Below, in pieces: positions 24,875 through 33,703 of a DNA stretch of 64,000 nucleotides (its first letter is position 1; every line of letters starts with the position of its first letter). The position numbers and the translations under genes are program-made. The notes under the pieces are model-generated. The model was not told the DNA's origin. It saw only the letters and a list, made by a program, of their open reading frames with translations, and made no database searches. Source of the stretch: Aestuariirhabdus sp049985285. Its GTDB lineage: Bacteria; Pseudomonadota; Gammaproteobacteria; Pseudomonadales; Aestuariirhabdaceae. The stretch covers positions 682,001 through 746,000 of the forward strand of contig NZ_JBNIEU010000001.1 of the NCBI RefSeq assembly GCF_049985285.1, read 5' to 3'.

Positions 24875-25330
24875 ATGGAGAAGCTGGCATGGATCAGCGA
24901 ACTGGACACCGGTATTGATATCATCGACGAGCAACACAAGCGCATCGTCAACTACATCAACCAGTTACAGGACGCTCACGAGAGCAGGGACCGGGAAGCG
25001 GTCGGAGATGTGCTCAATGAAGTGGTGGATTACACCATCTCCCACTTCGCCTTTGAAGAGGCGTTAATGGAACAGGCCGGATACTCATTCTGCGCTCCCC
25101 ACAAAAAGGTACACGAACTCTTTATCAGCCGCGTAGATCGCTTCTCCAAACGCCACGAAGCGGGGGAAGATGTGGCCGAAGAGCTGCTTATAACCCTGCG
25201 CAAATGGCTGCTTAATCACATCAAAAACGAAGACGGTGACTACGTCGAAGCGGTGCAGGATTACCAGCGCCGTATGCGTCACGAGCATCAGGGTTGGCTC
25301 ACCCGTTCGTTGCACCGCTTCTTCGGTTAA
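24875..25330 (+). CDS. Bacteriohemerythrin
   Basis: Non-haem di-iron oxygen-binding protein of 151 residues. All ligands are present: H21 (DEQHKRIV), H57 and E61 (SHFAFEEALM), H76 and H80 (HKKVHE), H115 and D120 (HIKNED). Such single-domain proteins carry or sense O2, or deliver it to membrane oxidases. The ATG follows GGAGG at good spacing. It is convergent with the haem-containing diguanylate cyclase gene, suggesting a shared link to O2 or redox sensing. Confidence 0.95.
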   Translation: MEKLAWISELDTGIDIIDEQHKRIVNYINQLQDAHESRDREAVGDVLNEVVDYTISHFAFEEALMEQAGYSFCAPHKKVHELFISRVDRFSKRHEAGEDVAEELLITLRKWLLNHIKNEDGDYVEAVQDYQRRMRHEHQGWLTRSLHRFFG

Positions 25331-25340
25331 CCCTCAGCAA

Positions 25341-25371
25341 CAAGGCACCAGGGAGCCCCCCTGATGCCTTG
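25341..25371. terminator. Stem-loop between convergent hemerythrin and cyclase genes
   Basis: CAAGGCACCAGGG pairs with CCCTGATGCCTTG (one mismatch). There is no long T-run, so it may terminate weakly or stabilise 3' ends. Confidence 0.55.
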
Positions 25372-25415
25372 CTTATTGCTACGCCTTATCTGCCTGAAAA
25401 CTCCAACAACCGTTT

Positions 25416-27164
25416 TCAGTGGGCCAATGTGGCGGTGTGGACGCAGTTGCGACCGGCATCTTTCGCCTCATAGAGCGCCGTATCGGCGATCGAGATAAAA
25501 TTCGCGGCATCGCTGGGCTTATGATCCCGAGCACTGGCAACACCGATACTGATAGTCACCCTAAGACCGTCAACTTCGGTTTTTTCAATATCCGAGCGCA
25601 ATCGCTCTGCCAACACCCCGGCGCCTTCCAGCCCCGTATTGGGCAGAATGATCATAAACTCTTCACCACCATAGCGGCAGGCAAAATCGACACTGCGGCT
25701 TAACCTGCGCATCTCGCGGGCGATCGCCTGCAAGACCCGATCCCCCTGCTCGTGACCATGGTTGTCGTTAAACTTTTTAAAGTGATCGACATCGAACATC
25801 AAAATCGATAGCTCCGAGCTATAGCGATAGGAGCGCTCCAGCTCGGCCTTCAGGCTCTCATCGAGAAAACGACGATTAAACAGTCGTGTGAGCGCATCCG
25901 TATTGGAGAGTGCGCGCAGCTCCTCTTCGAGCCGTTTCTGGTTGGTAATGTCGCGCAATAACGCCGAGGAGCCAATAACATCCCCCTGCTCATTACGAAT
26001 GGTCGCGATGGAGGTGCTCAGCATGTGTCCCTTGTACTCATAGATAATCGGTTCCAGCGACTGATCCGACAGCTGCAACCAGGATTCCATCAGCACCTCA
26101 TTGTCGAACACGCGCTTAAAGCCCTCGCTCACAATCTGCTCGTGGCTCTTCTGCAGAAGCTGTTCGGCGGCGGGGTTCACCAGTACCACGTCACCGGCGG
26201 CGTTCGTTACCACCATCCCCTCCTGGGCACTGAGAATGATGGTCGTCAGTTTATTCTGCTCATGGTGCAAACCCAGGTAGGTAGTTTGCAGCTCGCTGGA
26301 CATTCGGTTAAAGCTTTGGGCCATTGATCCAAGCTCGTCCCTACCCAACACCGGCACCTTCTGACTCATATCTCCTCGCGACACCGCCTCCATCGCGGAG
26401 GTCACGCGATTGATCGGCTGCACCACGGAGCGGCGTACCATCCACCAGGTGACCAGTAGAATCAGCAGCACCGAGCCCGACAACACCAGCAGGGATTGTT
26501 GCCAGGTTTTTTCTATCTCGGCGTCAATGCGGGCCAGGGTTGTGGTCAGTTTAATAACGCCGCGAATAGAGTGATTATCGCCATGACATTTTTGGCATTG
26601 CTGTTTATTTTCAATGGGCACCAGATAGGTAAGGAAGCTCTCCCCGCTGGCGGTTTTATCGTAATACCGCACCATCTGCTGACTGGATAGAACCTCTTGC
26701 AAGCGCAGATTATCCGCCGCGAAAATGGGCACCTGCTTCTCTTCATCGCGAGGGAAAAAATCCTCCTCGCCACGGTAGCGATTGACTGCATTTATGGTGC
26801 TGTTATCCCGAAAAGCCTCCATCCCATTGGTGCGCATGATGCGAAACTCATGCACATCGGGAATGGTTCGCAAGCTGTTGGCAAAGGCCTGGGCGATGTC
26901 GGCATAGCCCGCCAGCATCACCGCTTCGAGTACGTTGATGACACTGCTGGTGATCTTGTTGGCGGCCTCTTCGTTTTGGGTGATGATGCTTTGCTGCTGC
27001 TTCTCGGTATAAAACAACACCATGGTAACGAGGCCGGCAACCACGACGGCCCCCACCACCACGATAATTCGATGACCGATCTTTCTGAATGTCACACTGT
27101 CTACTCCAGCATCCGACTCATTAGCCAGCGTATAATCGTTTGGTCTTGGGGCCACCCCATTCAA
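25416..27164 (-). CDS. Membrane diguanylate cyclase with periplasmic c-type haem sensor domain
   Basis: Protein of 582 residues. TM1 (about 32-52), a periplasmic domain with haem-attachment motif C190-Q-K-C193-H194 resembling the DUF3365/Tll0287-like haem sensor, TM2 (about 224-244), HAMP (245-297), PAS (about 305-420) and GGDEF (about 425-580). The active site GGEEF is intact and preceded by RSVD five residues upstream, a product-inhibition I-site. It should make cyclic-di-GMP in response to redox state or a haem ligand. It starts 12 nt after the copper-protein stop, with GAGGGGC upstream, so the two form an operon. Confidence 0.93.
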   Translation of the reverse strand: MNGVAPRPNDYTLANESDAGVDSVTFRKIGHRIIVVVGAVVVAGLVTMVLFYTEKQQQSIITQNEEAANKITSSVINVLEAVMLAGYADIAQAFANSLRTIPDVHEFRIMRTNGMEAFRDNSTINAVNRYRGEEDFFPRDEEKQVPIFAADNLRLQEVLSSQQMVRYYDKTASGESFLTYLVPIENKQQCQKCHGDNHSIRGVIKLTTTLARIDAEIEKTWQQSLLVLSGSVLLILLVTWWMVRRSVVQPINRVTSAMEAVSRGDMSQKVPVLGRDELGSMAQSFNRMSSELQTTYLGLHHEQNKLTTIILSAQEGMVVTNAAGDVVLVNPAAEQLLQKSHEQIVSEGFKRVFDNEVLMESWLQLSDQSLEPIIYEYKGHMLSTSIATIRNEQGDVIGSSALLRDITNQKRLEEELRALSNTDALTRLFNRRFLDESLKAELERSYRYSSELSILMFDVDHFKKFNDNHGHEQGDRVLQAIAREMRRLSRSVDFACRYGGEEFMIILPNTGLEGAGVLAERLRSDIEKTEVDGLRVTISIGVASARDHKPSDAANFISIADTALYEAKDAGRNCVHTATLAH

Positions 27165-27175
27165 GACAGCGCCCC

Positions 27176-27649
27176 TCAGGGTTCAATCGTGATGGAGCCA
27201 TGCATGCCACGATCGGCATGGTCATCGATGGTACAAATCACATCGTACTCACCAGGTGTAACCGGGACAAAATAGAGGTCCAGTTTACCCCCCTTGGGCA
27301 TCATCTCCAACGCCAAAAAATAGGGTGCCTTGATCTCGCCGTCTTTGTCTGACTGGACTTTACGGGTAGCGATATTACGGAAGAACCCGGCGGCGGTGAA
27401 ATAGTGCTTCTTCTTGCCCTTGTTCACCAGCTCGAGTTTATAGGGCTGCCCCGCTTTGAAGGTCAACTTTTGGGGTTTATAAAATAGCTTTTCCCCCTTC
27501 TCCCCCATAATTACACGCACCGTTTCCATTTTGTCCCAGTCGGTGTTGCTGACGATCTCGGAGGCATTGGTGATGTAATCTGCTGCGTTGGCAAACAGAG
27601 AAACACTCAGCAGCACAGCTGCCAGACAACCCGCTAATAATGCTTTCAC
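27176..27649 (-). CDS. Periplasmic cupredoxin (type 1 copper protein)
   Basis: Protein of 157 residues with a signal peptide (1-22, ending ANA) and a cupredoxin fold. Copper ligands are visible: H82 (KKHYF) and C139-x4-H144-x4-M149 (CTIDDHADRGM), the azurin/plastocyanin arrangement. The FTAAGFFRNI and LEMMPKGGKLDLYFVPVTPGEYDVIC segments resemble the small periplasmic plastocyanin-like proteins. It is upstream of and coupled to the haem diguanylate cyclase, suggesting it relays electrons to, or reports copper or redox state to, that sensor; this is inference. Confidence 0.9.
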   Translation of the reverse strand: MKALLAGCLAAVLLSVSLFANAADYITNASEIVSNTDWDKMETVRVIMGEKGEKLFYKPQKLTFKAGQPYKLELVNKGKKKHYFTAAGFFRNIATRKVQSDKDGEIKAPYFLALEMMPKGGKLDLYFVPVTPGEYDVICTIDDHADRGMHGSITIEP

Positions 27650-27807
27650 GAAACAACCCTCTTGATGGCGCCTTGGGCAGGCGCATGATTACGACCTGAA
27701 AATCAGGAGGACAACAATATGGCAGAGGCTGACCACAATATAGCAGCACCCGGAAAACTGTGCACCACTACACAAAACATTAAAATGATCACACCGTATG
27801 ACTCGCA

Positions 27808-28155
27808 TCACGGCTTAGTCGCGCGCCACTCCCAGCGTATCACCTCGCCGAAATCGTCATAAACCGGTACCTTGCTCGGACCACGGTCCGTCTTACGAGG
27901 CGTCGCGCGGGCCCTGTTCGCTCGCTTCATGCGCTGGCGCTCATCAATGGCCTGGGTGACATGTAATAGTGACTCGCGTTTGACGCTGGGGGCCCCCGAC
28001 GGGATACTGCGCCCCATTCCCGGTGGCATCTCTCCCGGCGCAACGGCCGATTTACCTCGGGGAATCTCCCGCACCACTCCACCACCGGAAAGAAATGCGT
28101 CCATCTCCTGCTGCAACTGCTTACGCACATCCTGTTTGCTGGGGGGGTGTTTCAC
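27808..28155 (-). CDS. Small conserved basic protein of unknown function
   Basis: About 115 residues, highly charged and Arg/Lys-rich, without signal or membrane segments. The N-terminus has a pattern of an amphipathic helix followed by FLSGGGVVREIPRGKSA, which I recall from small conserved hypothetical proteins of Pseudomonas and relatives. The GTG at 28155 has GCGAGAG upstream; a TTG at 28182 is an alternative. Its function is unknown. Confidence 0.6.
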   Translation of the reverse strand: MKHPPSKQDVRKQLQQEMDAFLSGGGVVREIPRGKSAVAPGEMPPGMGRSIPSGAPSVKRESLLHVTQAIDERQRMKRANRARATPRKTDRGPSKVPVYDDFGEVIRWEWRATKP

Positions 28156-28226
28156 GGACACTCTCGCTAGAACTCTCGTCAACCGGTTAGCATACTACTA
28201 GCGCCCCCGACTTCCCAGTACTGCCC

Positions 28227-29563
28227 TCAGAACGTATGGCTAATAAACATCTGCACCTGTGCGTCCTCATCTCCCATAGCGACATCCGCACGGACGACGA
28301 TCCCATCGACCCCAAGGCGAATACCACCACCGAGGTTCCATTTCATATCCGAGTGCAGCTCCGATAGGTCCCACTCATCGTTAACCCGACCCACCTCGGC
28401 CAACGCCACCCACTGCCACCCACTGCCACCAGGGGATATAGAGCCTATCCAGCAGTGGGATTCGCTGGAATGGGTTGTCCCTGGGCATATGGCGATACTC
28501 CACCGCGTAGTGCACGGCGGAGCGATCGTGAAAACGGTTGGTGCTGTAGCCCTTCATGCGATCGAGCCCCCCACAGTGTCGCCCCGGCAAATAGCGGTGG
28601 GCGATGAAACTGCTTTTTTCCATCGATGCGGCTGGAGGAGTCCCAGGTGGGGGCATCGGCCCACCACATCGTGGTTGCCAACACCCGCTGCGCGGCCGTA
28701 TCGGTGGCGCCAATATTAAAATATTTGGTCGCTTCAAGCTCGACACTGGTCCAGGGAATACTCTGGCTCAGGGTGCCAAAATCCCTGAACACTGCCACCC
28801 GCTGTCGACTGCCGCGGGTTGGATTCTGGTAAAAATCGGCGTTGTCGTACTCCAATGAAAAGCGCACACCACTGGTTTCCAGCAGGCTACTACCACCATC
28901 TTCGGTGTCCAGATCCTGCTTGCGGTAGAACAGCTCCAGCTCAGTGATCGTGCGCCCACTGGTTAAAGGATTCCACTCTCTCGCTCCCGCTTCGGAGCCC
29001 TCCACCAGCAAACCCTTGTCATCGATCACGAAGGTGTGGATCGGCCCGCTGGCGCCATCCCCGATTGGGAGTAGGTATCGAAACTTGGTGCGATAGTAAC
29101 GATCCGACCCCTCCGCATCGACGTAGTTATCCTTGTCGGAGTCGTGGCTGCCGGCACGCTCGTCGGGAAAAGAGGAGTTACCGTTTTGGTAGGAGTGAAT
29201 CTCACCATAATCTGCCAACATAAAGGACTGATCCAGAAACAGACGTTCATGGATCTGCACATCCTTGAAGATGGCGACCAGGTTGTTGGAACCGTTGCTG
29301 CTGGTAAAGGCGTTACCGACAATAAACATCTGCGGCTGAAAATATCCCGATACTACATAGGCTGCTGCGACCGCAAGTTCGGTGGTATCGTTATAGAACC
29401 CATAGGGCAAAATTTTCTGTCGCGGCTCCCGCAGGTGATCCTCTTCGCCCTCAAGCACGACATAGTTGATCGCTTGCAGCGGTGCAGCGCCGAGCACCAG
29501 CACGAGTCCGACAAGCGCTCCTAGCGCCCTCTTGAAATAGATCGGGTCTCTCATATTCCTCAT
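28227..29563 (-). pseudogene. Omp85/BamA-like outer-membrane barrel protein, disrupted by two frameshifts
   Basis: The frame starting at 29563 encodes a signal peptide (ending APLQA) and a beta-barrel of the BamA/TamA (surface antigen D15) family without POTRA domains, up to HRPPLFAGATLW. At the G6 run (28567-28572) the family sequence moves to the next frame (GLDRMKGYSTNRFHDRSA, then EYRHMPRDNPF and WWQWV). At 28411-28430 a perfect 10-bp tandem duplication shifts it again to the third frame (ALAEVGRVNDEWDLS), which ends in the typical outer-membrane C-terminus MFISHTF. The net shift is 11 nt, and removing it gives one gene of about 441 residues. The +1 in the G-run could be a base-calling error; the 10-bp duplication is harder to explain that way. 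Confidence 0.88.
28411..28430. repeat. 10-bp tandem duplication inside the Omp85-like gene
   Basis: Two adjacent copies of CACTGCCACC, preceded by a near copy. Removing one copy restores the family reading frame. Confidence 0.9.
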
Positions 29564-29634
29564 GGCCCCGCGTCGGTGGCATCCTGATCAAGCAGAAAGG
29601 TCTACAATAAACTAACTGCTCAACGAGGTCTTCC

Positions 29635-30225
29635 ATGGAATCGCGCCTGAACCCCATGCAGCTGCAGTGGCTGCAGTTTTATCTTCACGGCGGCGAAGAC
29701 AACCGGGGACGCACCCTGGCCCAGATCCGGCGGCAGCGTTTCAGTTGGCTCGAAGGCACCCACGACTATATCCAGTGGCTGTTTCCCCTCCCCGAGGCGA
29801 GCCGTGCCAACCAGCAGTCCCCGCTACTGACCGAAACATTGGCGCGGCGATTTTTATCCCACCCCAACGCAAAGAGCGAATTGCTGACCTCTGTCGATTG
29901 CATCGCCCATTTTTGGGGAATTCAACGCCGTAACCTTCATTTCAGCGCCAATGACGTTGCCAGCGAACAGGAACCCCTTTGGTGCTGCAGCGCCAATCAC
30001 AATCACCTGCGCATCAGCCGGGTACTGGGTTGCCTCAGCTGTCTGGGACTGGCACCGCTGGCCTACGAATTACTCGGATACCTGCTCAATACCCTGCACC
30101 AACAGGGTATTGAGCCCAACGACCTCGACTGCACCGGTTACTGGAAAAACGCCAGCACCCGCCCGGCGCTGATGCCGGAGATCTCGCCCACAGTTGAGGA
30201 GATTGAGCTGGGGCTACCGCGATAA
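29635..30225 (+). CDS. Opioid growth factor receptor (OGFr)-domain protein
   Basis: Protein of 196 residues. The segment FYLHGGEDNRGRTLAQI with HDYIQWLFPLPEASRAN and SPLLT matches the conserved N-terminal OGFr region that is also found in bacteria. It has no signal peptide. A second helical half (CIAHFWGIQR to the end) follows. The role of bacterial members is unknown. The ATG follows GAGG at 7 nt. It is convergent with the asparaginase gene. Confidence 0.85.
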   Translation: MESRLNPMQLQWLQFYLHGGEDNRGRTLAQIRRQRFSWLEGTHDYIQWLFPLPEASRANQQSPLLTETLARRFLSHPNAKSELLTSVDCIAHFWGIQRRNLHFSANDVASEQEPLWCCSANHNHLRISRVLGCLSCLGLAPLAYELLGYLLNTLHQQGIEPNDLDCTGYWKNASTRPALMPEISPTVEEIELGLPR

Positions 30226-30233
30226 CCCCCCGA

Positions 30234-31238
30234 TCAAAGCGCCAAGGCACCGCACAGTAGCGCTGAAGGCCGATAGTGGCCGCTCAGGCGCTGCCTGCGA
30301 TTGCGTATGGAGGGGTGGGTAAAATGCCTCGGTACCTCGACCCCAAGTTGAGCCAGCAGACTCGCGATCGCCACCTCAACCGCCGGCACATCGCCAGAAT
30401 CGATCTTCACCGCGATACCCAGCTGGCGACCCGGAATAGACGCCACGTAGACGCCCTCCGCCCCCAGCTTAACAAACACCTGGGTGCCCAGCTCAGTCAT
30501 CAAGCGACTGCAAAAACGTTCGCTTCCAGCAACATAATGGGGGTGCTGCATGCAGGCCCTCAGTAACCGTGTAGCGGCCTCGCGGTAGGCTTCCGGCAAC
30601 TGACCGGGGGCGCCAAGGCGCCCAAAACCTTGAGCCAACACCCGCAGCGGCACTGCCCAGATCGGCGCACTGCAGCCATCGAGGGCGACCGGCGCACCCG
30701 CCAGATCCACCTCCCAACAGGCTTCGATAGCCTCGCGAATGGCTTGCTGCACCGGATGTGCAGGGTCCACATAACCCTCGGTCGGCCACCCCTTGTAACG
30801 CGCCAGCGCCAACATACCGCAGTGCTTACCCGAACAGTTGTTGTGCAATACCCCCGGAGTCAGACCCTGCGCGACCAGAGCGCGAGAGGCGGCATCATTC
30901 ATCGGCCAATGCCATCCGCATTCGAGATCCTTTTCAGCCAACGCCAGCTGCTTCAGCATGGCGGCCGCACAATCATGGTGATTCGCCTCTCCACTGTGGG
31001 AGGCACAGCACAACGCCAACTGTTGGTCACTGAATCCATAATGGTCTGCGGCCCCGCTGGCCACCAGCGGGAGCGCCTGGAAGGCTTTCAGGGCCGAACG
31101 GGGAAAGGTGAGTTCCTCAATATCACCGCAATGCCAGCGCACCGCACCCGACGCATCGACCACCACTGCCCGACCCCGATGACGGCTCTCCACGATACCG
31201 CCACGCATCACCTCAACCAGTACTGGATTCGCTGTCAT
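30234..31238 (-). CDS. Asparaginase of the Rhizobium-type (AnsA-II/ReAV) family
   Basis: Protein of 334 residues hydrolysing L-asparagine to aspartate and ammonia. It belongs to the class related to serine beta-lactamase-like folds rather than E. coli AnsA/B. The Ser-Lys pair is in PRSALKAFQALP and the conserved metal/cysteine segment is HNNCSGKHCGMLA. The gene starts 2 nt after the stop of the C13 peptidase gene (stop TAG then GT then ATG), so the two are translationally coupled. It has no signal peptide and is presumably cytoplasmic. Confidence 0.9.
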   Translation of the reverse strand: MTANPVLVEVMRGGIVESRHRGRAVVVDASGAVRWHCGDIEELTFPRSALKAFQALPLVASGAADHYGFSDQQLALCCASHSGEANHHDCAAAMLKQLALAEKDLECGWHWPMNDAASRALVAQGLTPGVLHNNCSGKHCGMLALARYKGWPTEGYVDPAHPVQQAIREAIEACWEVDLAGAPVALDGCSAPIWAVPLRVLAQGFGRLGAPGQLPEAYREAATRLLRACMQHPHYVAGSERFCSRLMTELGTQVFVKLGAEGVYVASIPGRQLGIAVKIDSGDVPAVEVAIASLLAQLGVEVPRHFTHPSIRNRRQRLSGHYRPSALLCGALAL

Positions 31239-31240
31239 AC

Positions 31241-32722
31241 CTACCTCTCCTCACTACTATTGGGGATACCACTGCACTGGCCATGATGACCCTCATAGAG
31301 CGCAGCACCCTGATTTGTCGCCCCTTCAGCGCTCACACGCTTGTCGCACGCCAGCATCGACAGCCGATCGCTGAAGGTTTGCCATTTGATCGCCATCGCC
31401 TCACCCACCCGAAACCCTGGCAACGAAGGCTCCAGTGCTTCCTGCCGCTCGCGATCGAGTATCGAACGCTGCGCTTGCCGCATGGCATCAATCATGGAGA
31501 AGCGCTGGCTCAACTGCTCACGAAACAGTGCGTTGCCGAAATAGGTCATATCATGGTCGTTGCTGCACCCAAAGGAGGTGCGGTCTGCGGCGGCCGCAGC
31601 CGCTACAAAGCGGCTGTCATCGGCCAGCTCCGGCAGATAACCACCACCGTAGCAGGCGGAGATGAGCACCACCTGCCAACGTATACCCGCCTGCTCCAGC
31701 ATACGAGCCAGGCGCGGCGGCGTCAGCTCGGTCAGGGGCAGGTCGCCAAACTCCGCCGCCAGCCGATGATCCTTCGAACCATGGGAGGTCAGATAGAGCA
31801 CCAACAGATCCTCTTCGGGGTCCATTACCTCCCCCAACGCCTGCAGGGAGAGCTGTAGATTGGTCACCGTAGCCAGCGGCTGCAGCAAGAAGGTATCACG
31901 ATGATTCACCAGCGTTAACGCGCGCCCCGCCGCATCGAAGCGCCGCTCCATGAGGTCGCGGATGATCTGCACCTCGCTGAGGAACACATCCTGGTTTGCG
32001 TAGGGCGCAAAGGCGACAAAATAGAGGTCAGTCACCCCGGGGCGCTGAGGCTCTACCCTTCCCAGCGCCTCGCCGAGCTGCTGGTGCTGGGCGATTAACA
32101 GCGCCTCCCCATCCAGCGGGGCGTAAGGCGTTGCCATCTCATCTTCTTGCCAGCGCTCGTCATCGTACGCCTCAACCCAGAAGCCCGCGTAGGAGGAGTA
32201 GGTCGCCGCCACTGGCATCCACAACAGCAACAACAGGAGAGACGCCAACGCCCCGCGCCAGGGGCCGACACCGAACAGACGCAGTAACCGCAAAGGTCCA
32301 ATCCATAACCCCCACAATAGAACCACGCCCACCAGCAAGGGCAGCGCTTCGAACGCCAACGCTGTTCCCTGTATGGCGTAAGCGAGCCATTGCAGCAGAT
32401 GCAGTAACGGCAGTAGGGCAAATAGGCCAACCAACAGCGGCAGCAACAGATTCCGACGGCGCAGAAGGTGTGTAACCAGCCAGGCAGCGAGCCCGATCAG
32501 TACCCATCCGCCAGCACTATAAAGCAGCGACCAGGGATTAAACTGGGCCAGAGGCGGCGCTTGCAACCAATCGCCGGCAACCTGCAACAGCAGATCGAGT
32601 GCGATCAAGGCCACCAGTTGATCGAAGGAGATCGCCAGTTGCCCCGCCCGCAATGATCGCCACGACAACAGACGTCCGCCCGCTTTCAAATTGGCTACCA
32701 TACCCCGCACACCACTACGCAT
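31241..32722 (-). CDS. Membrane-anchored C13 (legumain-like) peptidase
   Basis: Protein of 493 residues. The first about 180 residues contain several hydrophobic helices. The C-terminal domain is a clan CD cysteine peptidase with catalytic His in VLYLTSHGSKDH and Cys in VVLISACYGGGY, followed by AAADRTSFGCSN. Legumain-type enzymes cleave after Asn, and GPI-transamidase belongs to the same family; bacterial members are uncharacterised. It has a strong ribosome site (GGAGG, 7 nt) at 32722 and overlaps in operon with the downstream asparaginase. Confidence 0.9.
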   Translation of the reverse strand: MRSGVRGMVANLKAGGRLLSWRSLRAGQLAISFDQLVALIALDLLLQVAGDWLQAPPLAQFNPWSLLYSAGGWVLIGLAAWLVTHLLRRRNLLLPLLVGLFALLPLLHLLQWLAYAIQGTALAFEALPLLVGVVLLWGLWIGPLRLLRLFGVGPWRGALASLLLLLLWMPVAATYSSYAGFWVEAYDDERWQEDEMATPYAPLDGEALLIAQHQQLGEALGRVEPQRPGVTDLYFVAFAPYANQDVFLSEVQIIRDLMERRFDAAGRALTLVNHRDTFLLQPLATVTNLQLSLQALGEVMDPEEDLLVLYLTSHGSKDHRLAAEFGDLPLTELTPPRLARMLEQAGIRWQVVLISACYGGGYLPELADDSRFVAAAAAADRTSFGCSNDHDMTYFGNALFREQLSQRFSMIDAMRQAQRSILDRERQEALEPSLPGFRVGEAMAIKWQTFSDRLSMLACDKRVSAEGATNQGAALYEGHHGQCSGIPNSSEER

Positions 32723-33029
32723 TTGCCGACCTCCCGCGCGCCCAAAAACCTTGAGTTAATACCCAGCCAGTGCACCACAGAATGAGCGGGTTGCCCAGCG
32801 ACCATTGCCCCCCTCTCCATCAGTGGGCTCGCGCTCAAGGATTATGTGACCCGACAGGGTCCACCGTTGGCGATTGGGCACGACAATAGCGTACAAATAT
32901 CGACCAGCTCGGGGGATACCGCATCGATTCTGCGCCCATAACCGGCTAAAATACACACCTATCGCCTCACCTAATCACCGCGAGCCCCTGCCGCCGATAC
33001 GCGGCCAACCCATACCGGACAGGTCCCTC
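32723..33029. promoter_or_regulatory. Divergent promoter region between the C13 peptidase gene and queC
   Basis: About 300 nt without a gene. A TAAAAT hexamer at 32947-32952 preceded by GC could be an extended -10 for queC. No preQ1 riboswitch signature was found. Confidence 0.4.
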
Positions 33030-33689
33030 ATGAACAAAAAAGTCGTTGTTATCTATTCCGGGGGAATGGACTCCTTTACCGTGCTGCACCGCGCCATCGA
33101 AGAGGGCTTTGAGGTCTACGCCCTGAGCTTCAATTATGGCCAGCGCCACCAGCGCGAACTCGACTACGCCCAGCGGGTATGCGACAAGCTTGGAATCCCC
33201 CACCAGATCTCCGATATCACCGCCATCAACGGCCTGTTGCAGGGTTCCTCGCTCACCTCCAATGACATAGCCGTGGCCGAGGGACACTATAGCGCCGAAA
33301 ACATGAAGAGCACCCTGGTTCCCAACCGCAATATGATTCTACTCTCGTTGGCGGTGGGCTACGGGGTATCAATCGGTGCGGACCAGGTCTTTTATGGCGC
33401 CCACTCCGGCGATCATACGATCTACCCCGACTGTCGTCCCGAGTTTGTTGATGCCATGAATGAGGTAACCCGCATCGCCAATTTCGAGCCGGTAGAGATT
33501 CACAGCCCCTTCCTCCACCAGAACAAGATCGACATTCTGCACTGGGGACTGGAGCGCGGGCTCGACTACGGTGACACCTGGACCTGCTACAACGGTCGCG
33601 AGCGCGCTTGCGGAAAATGCGGCTCCTGTGTCGAGCGCCTGGAAGCGTTTGAGCTCAACAACGCCACCGATCCTCTCGACTACGAGTAA
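33030..33689 (+). CDS. queC: 7-cyano-7-deazaguanine synthase QueC
   Basis: Converts 7-carboxy-7-deazaguanine to preQ0 in queuosine biosynthesis. Protein of 219 residues with the PP-loop SGGMDS at residues 9-14, the conserved NRNMILLSLA segment, and a C-terminal zinc site (CYNGRERACGKCGSC). The ATG at 33030 is preceded by AGG at short distance; an in-frame extension upstream has no family similarity. First gene of queC-queE-queD. Confidence 0.97.
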   Translation: MNKKVVVIYSGGMDSFTVLHRAIEEGFEVYALSFNYGQRHQRELDYAQRVCDKLGIPHQISDITAINGLLQGSSLTSNDIAVAEGHYSAENMKSTLVPNRNMILLSLAVGYGVSIGADQVFYGAHSGDHTIYPDCRPEFVDAMNEVTRIANFEPVEIHSPFLHQNKIDILHWGLERGLDYGDTWTCYNGRERACGKCGSCVERLEAFELNNATDPLDYE

Positions 33690-33703
33690 GCGGGGAGGCC
33701 ACC

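Noticed and set aside
25341..25371. Strong terminator after the hemerythrin gene
   Set aside because: The stem is good but no T-run follows, so it is listed only as a weak or structural element.
28227..28746. Two separate small genes downstream of the Omp85-like frame
   Set aside because: Their sequence continues the barrel family in other frames; they are pieces of the frameshifted gene.
32723..33029. preQ1 riboswitch before queC
   Set aside because: No preQ1-I or -II core sequence could be found.
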